From the NCBI RefSeq assembly GCF_007109405.1, contig NZ_VJOY01000014.1:30765-94764 (forward strand): a stretch of DNA of 64,000 nt. Direction: 5' to 3'. Source of the stretch: Pseudomonas mangiferae (GTDB lineage: Bacteria; Pseudomonadota; Gammaproteobacteria; Pseudomonadales; Pseudomonadaceae). A model generated the notes under the pieces. It was not told where the DNA came from. It searched no databases and saw nothing but the letters and a program-made list of their open reading frames with translations. Shown here one piece after another: positions 1-8,090 of this stretch (positions within the stretch are counted from its first letter, which is position 1; every line of letters starts with the position of its first letter). Made by a program: the position numbers and the translations under genes.

Positions 1-301
1 GCGGGTTGGTGGCGGCGTTGTTGACCAGGATGTCGAGGCGGCCGAAGCGCTCGCGGATGTCCGCGAAGACCTGCTGGATCTGCTCCATCTCGCCGATGTG
101 GCAGGCGATGGCGGTGGCTTTGCCACCTTCGGCGGTGATGGCGTCGGCCACGGCCTGGCAACCGTCCAGCTTGCGGCTGGAGACGATCACGTGGGCGCCC
201 TGTTGGGCCAGCAGCTTGGCGATGGCCTCGCCGATGCCGCGGCTGGCGCCGGAAACGAAGGCGATCTTGCCGTCGAGGTCGAACAGGTGGGTCTTGGACA
301 T
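1..301 (-). CDS. Short-chain dehydrogenase/reductase, N-terminal part
   Basis: Only the first 100 residues lie in the window; the gene runs off the left edge. The protein starts MSKTHLFDLDGKIAFVSGAS and carries the classical SDR cofactor motif SGASRGIG at residues 17-24 and the NNAA motif (usual NNAG) at 94-97, with a Rossmann fold pattern between them. It should be an NAD(P)H-dependent oxidoreductase; the catalytic Tyr-x3-Lys lies outside the window. It sits 20 bases downstream of the phosphotransferase gene on the same strand, so the two are probably co-transcribed. This pairing is also known from P. aeruginosa. The substrate cannot be told; an acyl-CoA or fatty alcohol derivative is a guess from the neighbours. 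Confidence 0.9.
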   Translation of the reverse strand, partial: MSKTHLFDLDGKIAFVSGASRGIGEAIAKLLAQQGAHVIVSSRKLDGCQAVADAITAEGGKATAIACHIGEMEQIQQVFADIRERFGRLDILVNNAATNP

Positions 302-321
302 GGGCTTCCCCTGGTGGCGGC

Positions 322-1389
322 TTACAGCCGGGATTGATCGATGACGTTCAGGCTCATGCGCTCCAGCAGCCGGTTCATCTGGATGAACGTGGCGAAGCGC
401 TTGTCCTGGGTCTGGCCGTGGTAATAGCGGTAGTAGATCTGCTGCACGATGCCCGCCAGCCGGAACAGGCCGTAGGCGTAATAGAAGTCGATGCACGGCA
501 GGTCGATGCCGGCGCGCTCGGCGTAGTAGTCGGCGAAGGCCTGGCGGCCGAGCATGCCCGGCAGGTGGCTGGGCTGGCGGCGCATCAGTTGCACCGGGGC
601 CGGGTCGTCGGCCTGGATCCAGTAGGCGAGGGTGTTGCCCAGGTCCATCAGCGGGTCGCCCAGGGTGGTCAGCTCCCAGTCCAGCACGCCGATGATGCTC
701 AGCGGGCCTTCAGGGTCGAGGATGACGTTGTCGAAGCGATAGTCGTTGTGGATGATCGCCGGCTTCCCATGGTCGGCCGGCTGCTTCTCCCGCAACCAGG
801 TCTTCACCGCCTCCCAGCCGGGGGCATCCGGGGTCGCGGCCTTCTCGTAGCGGTCGCACCAGCCTTCCACCTGGCGCTTCACGTAGCCGTCCGGGCGGCC
901 CAGGTCGGCCAGGCCACAGGCCTCGTAGTCCACGCTGTGCAGCTCCACCAGCTTGTCGATGAAGCTGTGGCAGAGGGTGCGGGCCTGCTGTTCGTCGAGG
1001 CTCATGCCGGTCGGCAGGTCGGCCCGTAGGATGATCCCGCGAACCCGTTCCATGACGTAGAACTCCGCCCCGATCACCGATTCATCGGTGCAATGCACAT
1101 AGGCCTTGGGGCAGTACGGGAAACCGGCGTTGAGCTGGTTGAGGATGCGGAACTCGCGGCCCATGTCGTGGGCGGACTTGGTCTTGTGGCCGAACGGCGG
1201 GCGGCGCAGGACGAACTCCTGCTGCGGGTACTCGATCAGGTAGGTCAGGTTGGACGCGCCGCCCGGGAACTGGCTGATGCGCGGCGTACCCTGCAGGCCG
1301 GGGATGCGCGCCTTGAGGTACGGGTCGATGAGGGCGGGGTCGAGTTCTTCGCCTTCGCGAATCCGCGTGGACTGGTCGGTGAGCGTCAT
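322..1389 (-). CDS. Phosphotransferase family protein (APH/ACAD10-like)
   Basis: A 355-residue protein of the aminoglycoside phosphotransferase/choline kinase-like fold. The catalytic loop is visible as H214-N-D216 with N221, and the metal-binding Asp as D237 in VLDWE. The N-terminal lobe has the GGASNLTY nucleotide-loop-like stretch near residue 43. Family members of this type often resemble the kinase domain of eukaryotic ACAD10/11, which act on 4-hydroxyacyl-CoA, and sit near acyl-CoA genes. That suggests lipid catabolism rather than antibiotic resistance, but the substrate is inferred. The start ATG is preceded by an AAGGGAT ribosome site. A terminator lies between it and the upstream SCP2 gene, so it probably has its own promoter in 1390-1530. 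Confidence 0.88.
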   Translation of the reverse strand: MTLTDQSTRIREGEELDPALIDPYLKARIPGLQGTPRISQFPGGASNLTYLIEYPQQEFVLRRPPFGHKTKSAHDMGREFRILNQLNAGFPYCPKAYVHCTDESVIGAEFYVMERVRGIILRADLPTGMSLDEQQARTLCHSFIDKLVELHSVDYEACGLADLGRPDGYVKRQVEGWCDRYEKAATPDAPGWEAVKTWLREKQPADHGKPAIIHNDYRFDNVILDPEGPLSIIGVLDWELTTLGDPLMDLGNTLAYWIQADDPAPVQLMRRQPSHLPGMLGRQAFADYYAERAGIDLPCIDFYYAYGLFRLAGIVQQIYYRYYHGQTQDKRFATFIQMNRLLERMSLNVIDQSRL

Positions 1390-1532
1390 GCCTATCCCTT
1401 CTGCTTATGATGGGTTCCCGAGACTATTGGCTAATCTAATGTCTCGGATGGGAACGCCACAAGGCGCGTCGGATCGTTATAGACCAGCGTGTTGCCCGAC
1501 GATCAAATCGCCTGATCCGCGACACGTGGCCG

Positions 1533-1563
1533 AAAAAAAACCGGAGTCGAGGACTCCGGTTTT
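1533..1563 (-). terminator. Rho-independent terminator, usable on both strands
   Basis: An 8-bp GC-rich stem (CCGGAGTC, loop GAG, GACTCCGG) is flanked by an A-run on the left and T-run on the right. Read on the minus strand it follows the SCP2 gene stop by about 20 bases and ends in a run of T, so it should end that transcript before the phosphotransferase gene. Confidence 0.85.
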
Positions 1564-1582
1564 CGGGTGAACCGCGCCGGGA

Positions 1583-1894
1583 TCAGACCGGGAACAGTTC
1601 GCTCAGCTTCATCGCCAGCATCATGTCGCCTTCGGCGCGCAGCTTGCCGGCCATGAAGGCCTGCATGCCGTCGGTTTCGCCGCTGGTGATGCCCTTGAGG
1701 GTTTCGCTGTCCATGATCAGGGTGACGTTGGGGTTGGGCGCATCGCCTTGCTGAACGTCGCAGGTACCGTCCTTGACGACCAGGTAGTGGTTTTCGCCGT
1801 CTTCGATGTTGAACTGGAAGACCAGGTCCAGACCGGCAGCGGCGCTGGCGTTGAACTTGGACTGCATGCTTTTGACGATATCAGCGGTGCTCAT
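1583..1894 (-). CDS. SCP2 sterol-binding domain protein
   Basis: A 103-residue single-domain protein with the SCP2 pattern: an amphipathic N-terminal helix, then a VFQFNIEDGENHYLVVKDG strand pair, a NVTLIMDSETL segment and the C-terminal helix GKLRAEGDMMLAMKLSELFPV. Such proteins bind acyl chains, acyl-CoA or sterol-like lipids in a hydrophobic tunnel. There is no signal peptide, so it is cytoplasmic. The start has an AAGGAT ribosome site nine bases upstream. It lies 63 bases downstream of the histidine phosphatase gene on the same strand and is followed by a terminator, so the two probably form one operon. The ligand is unknown. Confidence 0.9.
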   Translation of the reverse strand: MSTADIVKSMQSKFNASAAAGLDLVFQFNIEDGENHYLVVKDGTCDVQQGDAPNPNVTLIMDSETLKGITSGETDGMQAFMAGKLRAEGDMMLAMKLSELFPV

Positions 1895-1957
1895 GGGTTC
1901 TATCCTTCGTTTTCGGTTTTGTCTGGCGACCGATCCGGTCGCGCGATGGGCCTTCGC

Positions 1958-2668
1958 TCAGCGGTAGGTGATGAGCTCGGGCATCTTCAACAGCTCCAGG
2001 TGCACATGACTGTTGAAGGAAGCCAGGGATACTTCGCCCTTGCGGAATTTCAGCACGCTCAGCGAGGTGTTGACGATCTGCCAGTTCAGCTCGAACGCCT
2101 TGATCGCCGGCATGCCGACAATGGACTGCAAGAGGGCGGTGATGGTGCCGCCGGAGGTGAAGACGGCGATGCGCTCCTTCTCGCCGGCGCCGTCCAGCAG
2201 GCGTTGCAGGCCGGCCTCGACGCGGGAGCGGAAGGCCTGCCAACTGATGAGGCCGTCCTTTTCGTGTTCACCGGAGACCCAGCGACCAATCATCAGCGAG
2301 AACAGCCGCTGGAATTCGGCGCGGTGCTCGCCGGCGTTGCGCAGGATGTGCAGGGCCTCGGGCTCGACCTGCAGCAGGTCCGGCAGGTGGGCGCGGATCA
2401 CTTCGTCGGCTTCGAATTCGTCGAAGGCTGGGTCGATTGCCAGATCGGGGCGGGGCAGGCCGGCCGCTTCGAGGCGGCCGAGGGCGGCGCGAGCGGTGTC
2501 CTGCTGGCGGCGCAGGTCGCCGGCGACGCAGCGGTCCAGGCGCACGCCGAGCCGTGCCAGGTGCTCCCCGAGGACTTCCGCCTGGCGGATGCCGGTCGTC
2601 GACAGCACGTCGTAGTCGTCGGCGCCGAAGGAGGCCTGGCCATGTCGTATCAGGTAGATGCTGCCCAC
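1958..2668 (-). CDS. Histidine phosphatase family protein (phosphoglycerate mutase-like)
   Basis: The branch-1 histidine phosphatase signature RHG follows immediately after a short N-terminal strand (YLIRHGQASFG), giving the phospho-accepting His. I chose the GTG at 2668 (236 residues), which places RHG at residues 8-10, as usual in this family. A TTG at 2701 would add 11 residues without hydrophobic or conserved character, and neither start has a strong ribosome site. Further family features include LDRCVAGDLRRQQDTA and the late TSGGTITALLQ segment with its usual second half-site (SGG in place of SHG). It likely hydrolyses a small phosphorylated metabolite or protein; the substrate is not evident. 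It is divergent from sohB. Confidence 0.85.
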   Translation of the reverse strand: MGSIYLIRHGQASFGADDYDVLSTTGIRQAEVLGEHLARLGVRLDRCVAGDLRRQQDTARAALGRLEAAGLPRPDLAIDPAFDEFEADEVIRAHLPDLLQVEPEALHILRNAGEHRAEFQRLFSLMIGRWVSGEHEKDGLISWQAFRSRVEAGLQRLLDGAGEKERIAVFTSGGTITALLQSIVGMPAIKAFELNWQIVNTSLSVLKFRKGEVSLASFNSHVHLELLKMPELITYR

Positions 2669-2864
2669 GTCCCAGCGTCCGGTCGGGTGGAGGTTCGGCA
2701 AGGGTAGGGGCAGGGCGGGGCGACTGTCAACGGAAAAACATACGCTTGTTTGAATGGCCGCCGTCGCCCTGCGCAGGCGTTAACTGGCCGGCGCCGGGGG
2801 ACGCCGGTATGCTTGCCCATCAGCCGTTCGCGGCCATCGGGGCCGGGCGTACGAGGAGATGTGC

Positions 2865-3887
2865 GTGGAGTTTCTTGCCGATTATGCGAGTTTCCTGGCC
2901 AAGACCGTGACCGTGGTTCTGGCCATCCTGGCGGTCCTGCTGTGCGTGGCCGCCATTCGGGGACGAGGGCGTCGGGGCGGCGGCCAGCTCCAGGTGCACA
3001 AGCTGAACGATTTCTACAAAGGCCTGCGGGAGCGCCTGGAGACCTCGCTGCTGGACAAGGAGCGCCTGAAGGGGCTGCGCAAGGCCGAGGCGAAGGCCGC
3101 CAAGCAGGCGCGCAAGAGCGGCGAGCAGAAGCCGCGGGTCTACGTGCTGGACTTCGATGGCGACATCAAGGCCTCCGCCGTGGAAAGCCTGCGCCACGAA
3201 GTCACCGCGGTGCTGACCATGGCCACTCCCCAGGACGAGGTGGTGCTTCGCCTGGAAAGCGGCGGCGGCATGGTCCACGGCTATGGCCTCGCCGCCTCCC
3301 AGCTGGTGCGCATCCGCCAGGCCGGCGTGCCCCTCACCGTGTGCGTGGACAAGGTGGCCGCCAGCGGCGGCTACATGATGGCCTGCATTGGCGAGAAGAT
3401 CCTCTCCACCCCGTTCGCCATCCTCGGCTCCATCGGCGTGGTGGCCCAGTTGCCCAACCTGCACCGCCTGCTGAAGAAGCACGACATCGACTACGAGATG
3501 CTCACTGCCGGCGAATACAAGCGCACCCTGACGGTGTTCGGCGAGAACACCGAGAAGGGCCGGGAGAAATTCCAGGAAGACCTGGACATCACCCACGAGC
3601 TGTTCAAGAACTTCGTCGCCCGCTACCGCCCGCAGCTGTCCATCGACGAAGTGGCCACCGGCGAGATCTGGTTGGGCCTGTCGGCCCTGGGCAAGCAACT
3701 GGTGGACGAGCTCAAGACCAGCGACGAGTACCTGGCGGAGCGCGCCAGGGATGCTGAACTGTTCCAGGTGCACTATGTCGAGAAGAAGAGTCTGCAGGAA
3801 CGCGTCGGGCTGGCGGCCGGGATGGCGATGGACCGTCTGCTGCTGACCGGGCTGACCCGCCTCAACCAACAGCGTTTCTGGCAGTAA
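2865..3887 (+). CDS. sohB: SohB-type inner-membrane serine peptidase (S49)
   Basis: A 340-residue S49 family protease. One N-terminal membrane segment spans about residues 11-31 (LAKTVTVVLAILAVLLCVAA), followed by an Arg/Gly-rich stretch and a soluble protease domain. The Ser-Lys dyad is visible as S167 in KVAASGGYMMA and K219 in EYKRTLT, as in E. coli SohB. The start is taken as GTG at 2865 because the GAGGAG ribosome site at 2853-2858 sits six bases before it; the ATG at 2859 abuts that site and would have no spacing. SohB acts as a periplasmic or membrane quality-control protease; its natural substrates are poorly defined. The next gene starts nine bases downstream. Confidence 0.92.
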   Translation: MEFLADYASFLAKTVTVVLAILAVLLCVAAIRGRGRRGGGQLQVHKLNDFYKGLRERLETSLLDKERLKGLRKAEAKAAKQARKSGEQKPRVYVLDFDGDIKASAVESLRHEVTAVLTMATPQDEVVLRLESGGGMVHGYGLAASQLVRIRQAGVPLTVCVDKVAASGGYMMACIGEKILSTPFAILGSIGVVAQLPNLHRLLKKHDIDYEMLTAGEYKRTLTVFGENTEKGREKFQEDLDITHELFKNFVARYRPQLSIDEVATGEIWLGLSALGKQLVDELKTSDEYLAERARDAELFQVHYVEKKSLQERVGLAAGMAMDRLLLTGLTRLNQQRFWQ

Positions 3888-3896
3888 GGAGGATCA

Positions 3897-4889
3897 ATGA
3901 GCAGATTCAAGGCGCTTCGGGTCACCGAAGCCCCCCACGGGGTATTCGAACAGGCGATCGTCGAGCTGGGCATCGATGAGCTGCCGGCGGGCGACGTGCT
4001 GATCCGCGTGCAGTATTCCTCGCTGAACTACAAGGACGCGTTGTCCGCCAACGGCAACCGCGGCGTGACCCGCCAGTACCCCCATACCCCGGGCATCGAC
4101 GCCGCCGGCGTGGTGGCCGAGTCCGCGGTCAGCGAATTCGCCGCCGGGGACGAGGTGATCGTCACCGGCTACGACCTGGGCATGAACACCCCGGGCGGGT
4201 TCGGCCAGTACATCCGCGTGCCGGCGGCCTGGGTGATGAAGCGACCCAAGGGCCTCAGCCTGCGGGAATCCATGCTGCTGGGGACTGCCGGCCTCACCGC
4301 CGGCCTGTGTGTCGACAAGCTGGAGCGGGCGGGCATCGACGCCAGCGCCGGCCCGGTACTGGTCACCGGTGCCAGCGGCGGCGTCGGCAGCATCGCCGTC
4401 GCCCTGCTGGCGCGCCTGGGCTACACCGTAGCGGCGGCCACCGGCAAGCTGGAGCAGGCGGAATACCTGCACCGGCTCGGTGCCAGCCAGATCCTCGACC
4501 GGGCCACCGCTGCCGACGGCGTCGGCAAGCCGCTGCTCAAGGAGCAGTGGGCCGGTGCGGTGGACACGGTGGGCGGCGACATTCTGTTCAACGTGGTGAA
4601 GTCGTTGAAGTACGGCGCCAGCGTCGCCTGCTGCGGGCTCACCGCCGGCGCCGAGTTCAAGGCCAGCGTGTTGCCGTTCATCCTGCGCGGGGTGAACCTG
4701 CTGGGGGTGGATTCCGTGGAGCTGCCCCTGGTGGTCAAGGCGTCCATGTGGGACCGCCTGTCCCTGCAATGGAAGCTGGACAACCTGGAAACCCTGGCGC
4801 ACGAAGTGACGCTGGAACAGCTGCCCGACGCCATCAAGCAAATCCTCGCCGGCAAGCTGGTAGGCCGCGTGCTGGTCCGCCTGGACTGA
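3897..4889 (+). CDS. yhdH: YhdH/YhfP-type quinone oxidoreductase (acryloyl-CoA reductase family)
   Basis: A 330-residue zinc-free medium-chain reductase. It begins MSRFKALRVTEAPHGVFEQA and has the family stretch SLNYKDALS near residue 42. The NADPH-binding TGASGGVGSIAVALLARLGY motif falls near residues 160-180, and it ends GKLVGRVLVRLD. No zinc-binding Cys/His sets occur. YhdH/AcuI proteins reduce acryloyl-CoA to propionyl-CoA or other short enoyl compounds using NADPH. A near-perfect AGGAGG lies five bases before the ATG. It follows sohB by nine bases, so they are co-transcribed, as in other pseudomonads; a functional link is not obvious. Confidence 0.92.
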   Translation: MSRFKALRVTEAPHGVFEQAIVELGIDELPAGDVLIRVQYSSLNYKDALSANGNRGVTRQYPHTPGIDAAGVVAESAVSEFAAGDEVIVTGYDLGMNTPGGFGQYIRVPAAWVMKRPKGLSLRESMLLGTAGLTAGLCVDKLERAGIDASAGPVLVTGASGGVGSIAVALLARLGYTVAAATGKLEQAEYLHRLGASQILDRATAADGVGKPLLKEQWAGAVDTVGGDILFNVVKSLKYGASVACCGLTAGAEFKASVLPFILRGVNLLGVDSVELPLVVKASMWDRLSLQWKLDNLETLAHEVTLEQLPDAIKQILAGKLVGRVLVRLD

Positions 4890-4897
4890 CGCCCCTC

Positions 4898-4923
4898 GCG
4901 GACGCGGCCTGGGCTGCGTCCGC
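4898..4923. terminator. Candidate terminator hairpin after yhdH
   Basis: A perfect 8-bp stem GCGGACGC / GCGTCCGC with a 10-base loop starts nine bases after the yhdH stop. It has no T-run, so it is weaker evidence than the other terminators here. It sits between convergent genes. Confidence 0.45.
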
Positions 4924-5018
4924 GCCATCCTTCCAAGGCCGATATCGCAGCGGATCGGCTTCCTTCTTTGCTCCCCACCGCACGGCGTCGCGTGCCCTGC
5001 GCGCCTGCTGTCCAGCGC

Positions 5019-5213
5019 CTAGGACGGCTGGGATTCCTCATCGCTTTCGTGGAGGGCGGCCTGGGCTTTCAGCCAGTCCAGGCGCATGTGCAGTTGGGCG
5101 GCGAATCCCCGGGCCGCCGCTTCGTCGTGAAAGCGGAGGGCGCGCCGACCCAGGGTCACTTGCCAGTAGGCCTCGCCGTCCTGCTCCCGGTACTCGATGC
5201 GTACAGCCTGCAC
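5019..5213 (-). CDS. Small conserved-looking hypothetical protein, 64 aa
   Basis: I do not recognise the family. The 64-residue protein reads MQAVRIEYREQDGEAYWQVT then an Arg-rich strand, a helix DEAAARGFAAQLHMRLDWL and an acidic tail ending ESDEESQPS. It has no signal peptide or membrane segment. The GTG start is well supported by AGGAG seven bases upstream. It follows the TerC gene on the same strand with 12 bases between stop and start, so it is likely translated from the terC message. The beta-beta-helix pattern could be a small double-stranded fold, but no function can be assigned. Confidence 0.7.
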   Translation of the reverse strand: MQAVRIEYREQDGEAYWQVTLGRRALRFHDEAAARGFAAQLHMRLDWLKAQAALHESDEESQPS

Positions 5214-5225
5214 GACGCGCTCCTG

Positions 5226-6203
5226 TCAGTTCGCCGGCGGGCTCCCGCGGGTCCTCAGCCAGGACGCCAGCACCCCGCCGCTCAGCAGTGCGAAGGTTAC
5301 GCCAAGGGAAACGCCCGGGGAAACCGGGTAGAGGTCGTGCAGCATGATCTTGAGGCCGATGCACAGCAGCACCAGGGCCAGGGCGTACTTGAGGTAGACG
5401 AAGCGGTGCATCAGCGCCGCCAGGGCGAAATACAGCGAGCGTAAGCCGAGGATGGCGAAGATGTTCGAGGTGTAGACGATGAAGGGGTCCTGGGTGATGG
5501 AGAACACCGCCGGCACGCTGTCCACGGCGAACACCAGGTCGGCCAGCTCGATCAGCACCAGGGCGAGGAACAGCGGGGTGGCGTGCAGCCGATGGTGGCC
5601 ATGGCGCGGCTGGCGGATGAAGAAGCGCCCGCCATGAAGGGTCTCGGTCACCCGCAGGCGCCGGCGCAGGAAGGCCAGCACGCGGTTCCGCGACAGGTCC
5701 GCCGGGTCGTCCTCGCGGCTGAACAGCATGCGCACGCCGCTCACTAGCAGGAACAGCCCGAAGAGATACAGCACCCAGTCGAAGCGCTGTACCAGCAGGG
5801 TACCGAAGCCGATCATCAGCGCCCGTAGCACCACCACCCCGAGGATGCCCCAGAACAGCACGCGGTGCTGGTGGCGGCGCGGGATGCTAAGGAAGCCGAA
5901 GATCATCGCCATGACGAACACGTTGTCCATGGACAACGACTGTTCCACCAGGAACCCGGTGTAGAACTCCAGGGCGGGGTGCGCGCCCATCTCGTACCAG
6001 ACCCAGGCGCCGAACAGCAGGCCCACGGCGAAGTAGGCCGCGTACATCAGCAGGCTTTCGCGCATGCCGATCTCGCGCTGGTGGCGGTGCAGGACCCCCA
6101 GGTCCAGCACCAGCAACACCAGGACCACCGCCACAAAGATCAGCCAGAACCCCAGCGGCGTGCCGAGGAACGGGGTGGCGAGGAAGGCGAAGGCGGCGGT
6201 CAT
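5226..6203 (-). CDS. TerC family integral membrane protein
   Basis: A 325-residue polytopic protein with seven to nine hydrophobic segments. Family hallmarks are MDNVFVMAMIFGF in the first half and ELADLVFAVDSVPAVFSI in the second; the paired Asp/Glu residues in these membrane segments are thought to handle metal ions. TerC/Alx/YkoY proteins export manganese or support metal loading of secreted enzymes, and some were first found with tellurite resistance. No other ter genes are present, so a manganese role is more likely than tellurite. The ATG at 6203 is chosen because GGGAG precedes it by five bases; a GTG at 6236 would add 11 residues without a ribosome site. Confidence 0.9.
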   Translation of the reverse strand: MTAAFAFLATPFLGTPLGFWLIFVAVVLVLLVLDLGVLHRHQREIGMRESLLMYAAYFAVGLLFGAWVWYEMGAHPALEFYTGFLVEQSLSMDNVFVMAMIFGFLSIPRRHQHRVLFWGILGVVVLRALMIGFGTLLVQRFDWVLYLFGLFLLVSGVRMLFSREDDPADLSRNRVLAFLRRRLRVTETLHGGRFFIRQPRHGHHRLHATPLFLALVLIELADLVFAVDSVPAVFSITQDPFIVYTSNIFAILGLRSLYFALAALMHRFVYLKYALALVLLCIGLKIMLHDLYPVSPGVSLGVTFALLSGGVLASWLRTRGSPPAN

Positions 6204-6283
6204 GCGGCTCCCGAGCGGCAGTGGCGAACGTTCCACTGACTACGCCGCTTCGGGAAGAGTTCAGGCCCCCGCCCGGAGCAGGG

Positions 6284-7645
6284 TCAGTAGACCCAGATTT
6301 CCACCCGGCGATTCTTCAGCCGGCCTGCCTCGCTGTCGTTGCCGGCCACCGGCAGCGCATCGCCCAGGGACAGTACGTCGCGCACGCTCACGCCGGCCTT
6401 GCCCAACTGCCGGCTCACGGCCATGGCGCGCAGCTTCGACAGCAGCGCGGTGCGCGCCGGGTCGGCCTTGGCATCGCCGAAGCCCACCAGCACCACCTGC
6501 TTGGCCAACTTGTTCTGACGCTTCAGGTAGTCGATGACCCGTGGCAGGTCCTGCTCCGACTTGCTGTCCAGCTTGGCGCTGTCTTCCTTGAAACGCAGGT
6601 TGATGGACAGCTTGTGGGCACCGCCGGCGAGCGCCTTGTAGGCGTCGGGCATGCCGTCCGCCGGCGCTACCGCCACGGCCTCGATGGTCTGGGCGACGAA
6701 GCCGTTCTGCGCCACCAGGGCCTGGCCCTCGGCGCTCTGGGCGAACTCCAGCAGGCCATGGGCCCAGGGGTCGCTGGTGTGGGGGCGGGCATAGAAGTAC
6801 AGGCGGCGGGTCAGCGGGTAGTCCTCGCTGCGCACGCTGGCGGGGCTGGGGGCGATGGCCGCCGCGCCGTTGTCGCCGATGGCCAGGGCCTTGAGCTTGT
6901 CCGCATAGGCCATGCCGACGAAACCGATGGCCTGGGGCGTCAGGCCCACCGCTTCGGCCAGCTTGGCGCTGGTGGCGGCCTGGTTGGCAGTGGTCGCCAG
7001 GGCCTTGCCCTGGGGCGCCAGCACCGATTCGACGAATTCCTGGTGGCTGCCGGACTCATTGGCCATGGCGTACAGGGTGATGGGGCCGCCGTGGCTGCCA
7101 AGTTCTTCCCAGGTCTTGATCTCGCCGGCGAACACCGCGGCCAGTTGCTGCGGGGAAATGCGCTGCAGCGGGTTGCTGGGGTGCACCACCACCGCCAGGG
7201 CATCCAGGGCGATCACCTGTTCGGCACCGTCGGCGTGCATATCGCCCAGGTCCTTGAGCAGGGTCGCCTCGCTGGCGGCGATGGGACGCGCCGAGGCCAC
7301 CAGTTGCGCGGTATTGGCCTGCAGGGCGGCGAAGCCGCTGGCCGAGCCCTTGGCGGCGATCTCGACGATCACCGGCTGGCCCTGGGCGTTCTTGCCGGTG
7401 ATGCGCTTCACCAGGCCATCGGCGCTGGTCTCTTCCTGGGGCGCCTGGAAGCCTTCGCGTTGCATCAGAGCTTTTACCAGGGCCGGTGCCAGGACATCGT
7501 CGATGGTGTTGGAGCCTTCGATGCGCAGGACCGGCTGGGTGCCGGCGGAAACGGGAAGGGCGGCGTGAGCGGGGCGGAGCGAGGCGAGCATGCAAAGCAC
7601 AAACAAGCCGGCCGTCCGGGCGACGGTGCCGGGAAAACGAGTCAT
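6284..7645 (-). CDS. PstS-like binding domain fused to OmpA-like domain (paralogue 1)
   Basis: A 453-residue exported protein. A signal peptide covers about residues 1-28 (ending RPAHA). A PstS-type periplasmic binding domain follows, with RIEGSNTIDDVLAPALVKAL near residue 40 and a central ALDALAVVVHPSNPL. A C-terminal OmpA-like peptidoglycan-binding domain covers roughly residues 335-453 (GFGDAKADPARTALLSKLRA, ending NRRVEIWVY). It probably tethers a phosphate-type binding domain to the cell wall; with no permease genes nearby, sensing or surface binding is more likely than uptake. The start is the ATG at 7645 because the signal peptide begins there. It is a tandem paralogue of the next gene, but its own upstream region shows a sigma70-like promoter and no good Pho box. 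Confidence 0.88.
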   Translation of the reverse strand: MTRFPGTVARTAGLFVLCMLASLRPAHAALPVSAGTQPVLRIEGSNTIDDVLAPALVKALMQREGFQAPQEETSADGLVKRITGKNAQGQPVIVEIAAKGSASGFAALQANTAQLVASARPIAASEATLLKDLGDMHADGAEQVIALDALAVVVHPSNPLQRISPQQLAAVFAGEIKTWEELGSHGGPITLYAMANESGSHQEFVESVLAPQGKALATTANQAATSAKLAEAVGLTPQAIGFVGMAYADKLKALAIGDNGAAAIAPSPASVRSEDYPLTRRLYFYARPHTSDPWAHGLLEFAQSAEGQALVAQNGFVAQTIEAVAVAPADGMPDAYKALAGGAHKLSINLRFKEDSAKLDSKSEQDLPRVIDYLKRQNKLAKQVVLVGFGDAKADPARTALLSKLRAMAVSRQLGKAGVSVRDVLSLGDALPVAGNDSEAGRLKNRRVEIWVY

Positions 7646-8090
7646 CGGGGGAATCCAGTGAAAAATGAGGGCGCGAATAGTAAGGGCTGGAGGGAAAAAG
7701 TCAGCACGATCCTGCCGAAATGTGATGGATGACCCGAAAAGAATCGTTTCAGCGTGACCGCGTGGTTTCAGGTGGTCCTGAAAGGTATCCAGCTGCGTCT
7801 GCTGGTTCTGTGTGTGGTCGTGGCGAGGCGTGGCAGTCGACCTGGCAAATCGTCCTGGGCGCTGAAACGCGCGGCCGGTGAAGCCCTTCGATACGGCAAT
7901 GGAGAGTTGAGCGGAATAGTGCGCGATAAGCACGTTGGCTCAGGCGAGGGCGCGGTCAGGACTCCGTTGTCCGGCGACGTTCCTACTTCCACCGGCCGGC
8001 CAGTCGAGGCCGTTCGGCCACCAACGCCCGGACGTTCGTCCGACAGCGCCTTCTGCCTGCCGCGAAGTCAGCGTTCCCGAGGCAGGGCGA
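7646..8090. other. Gap between the two PstS-OmpA paralogues
   Basis: This 445-base stretch contains no credible gene on either strand. Its right part lies downstream of paralogue 2 and its left part holds the promoter region of paralogue 1. No convincing Pho box and no terminator with a T-run was found in it. Confidence 0.6.
7677..7704 (-). promoter_or_regulatory. Candidate sigma70 promoter of PstS-OmpA paralogue 1
   Basis: Read on the minus strand, CTGACT (7704-7699) and TACTAT (7682-7677) are separated by 16 bases and sit about 32 bases before the ATG at 7645. Four of six bases match each consensus hexamer. It is a prediction by eye. Confidence 0.4.

Noticed and set aside
1748..2707. Plus-strand 319-residue open frame
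   Set aside because: It is antisense to the SCP2 and histidine phosphatase genes, Val/Gln/Gly/Ala-rich as expected from a GC-rich shadow, and has no family motif or ribosome site.
7700..7760. Possible Pho box upstream of PstS-OmpA paralogue 1
   Set aside because: GGGTCAT is present once on the minus strand, but the second repeat at the required 11-base step does not match.
7646..7933. N-terminal extension of PstS-OmpA paralogue 1
   Set aside because: The signal peptide begins at the ATG at 7645; the preceding residues are not leader-like and would bury the signal.
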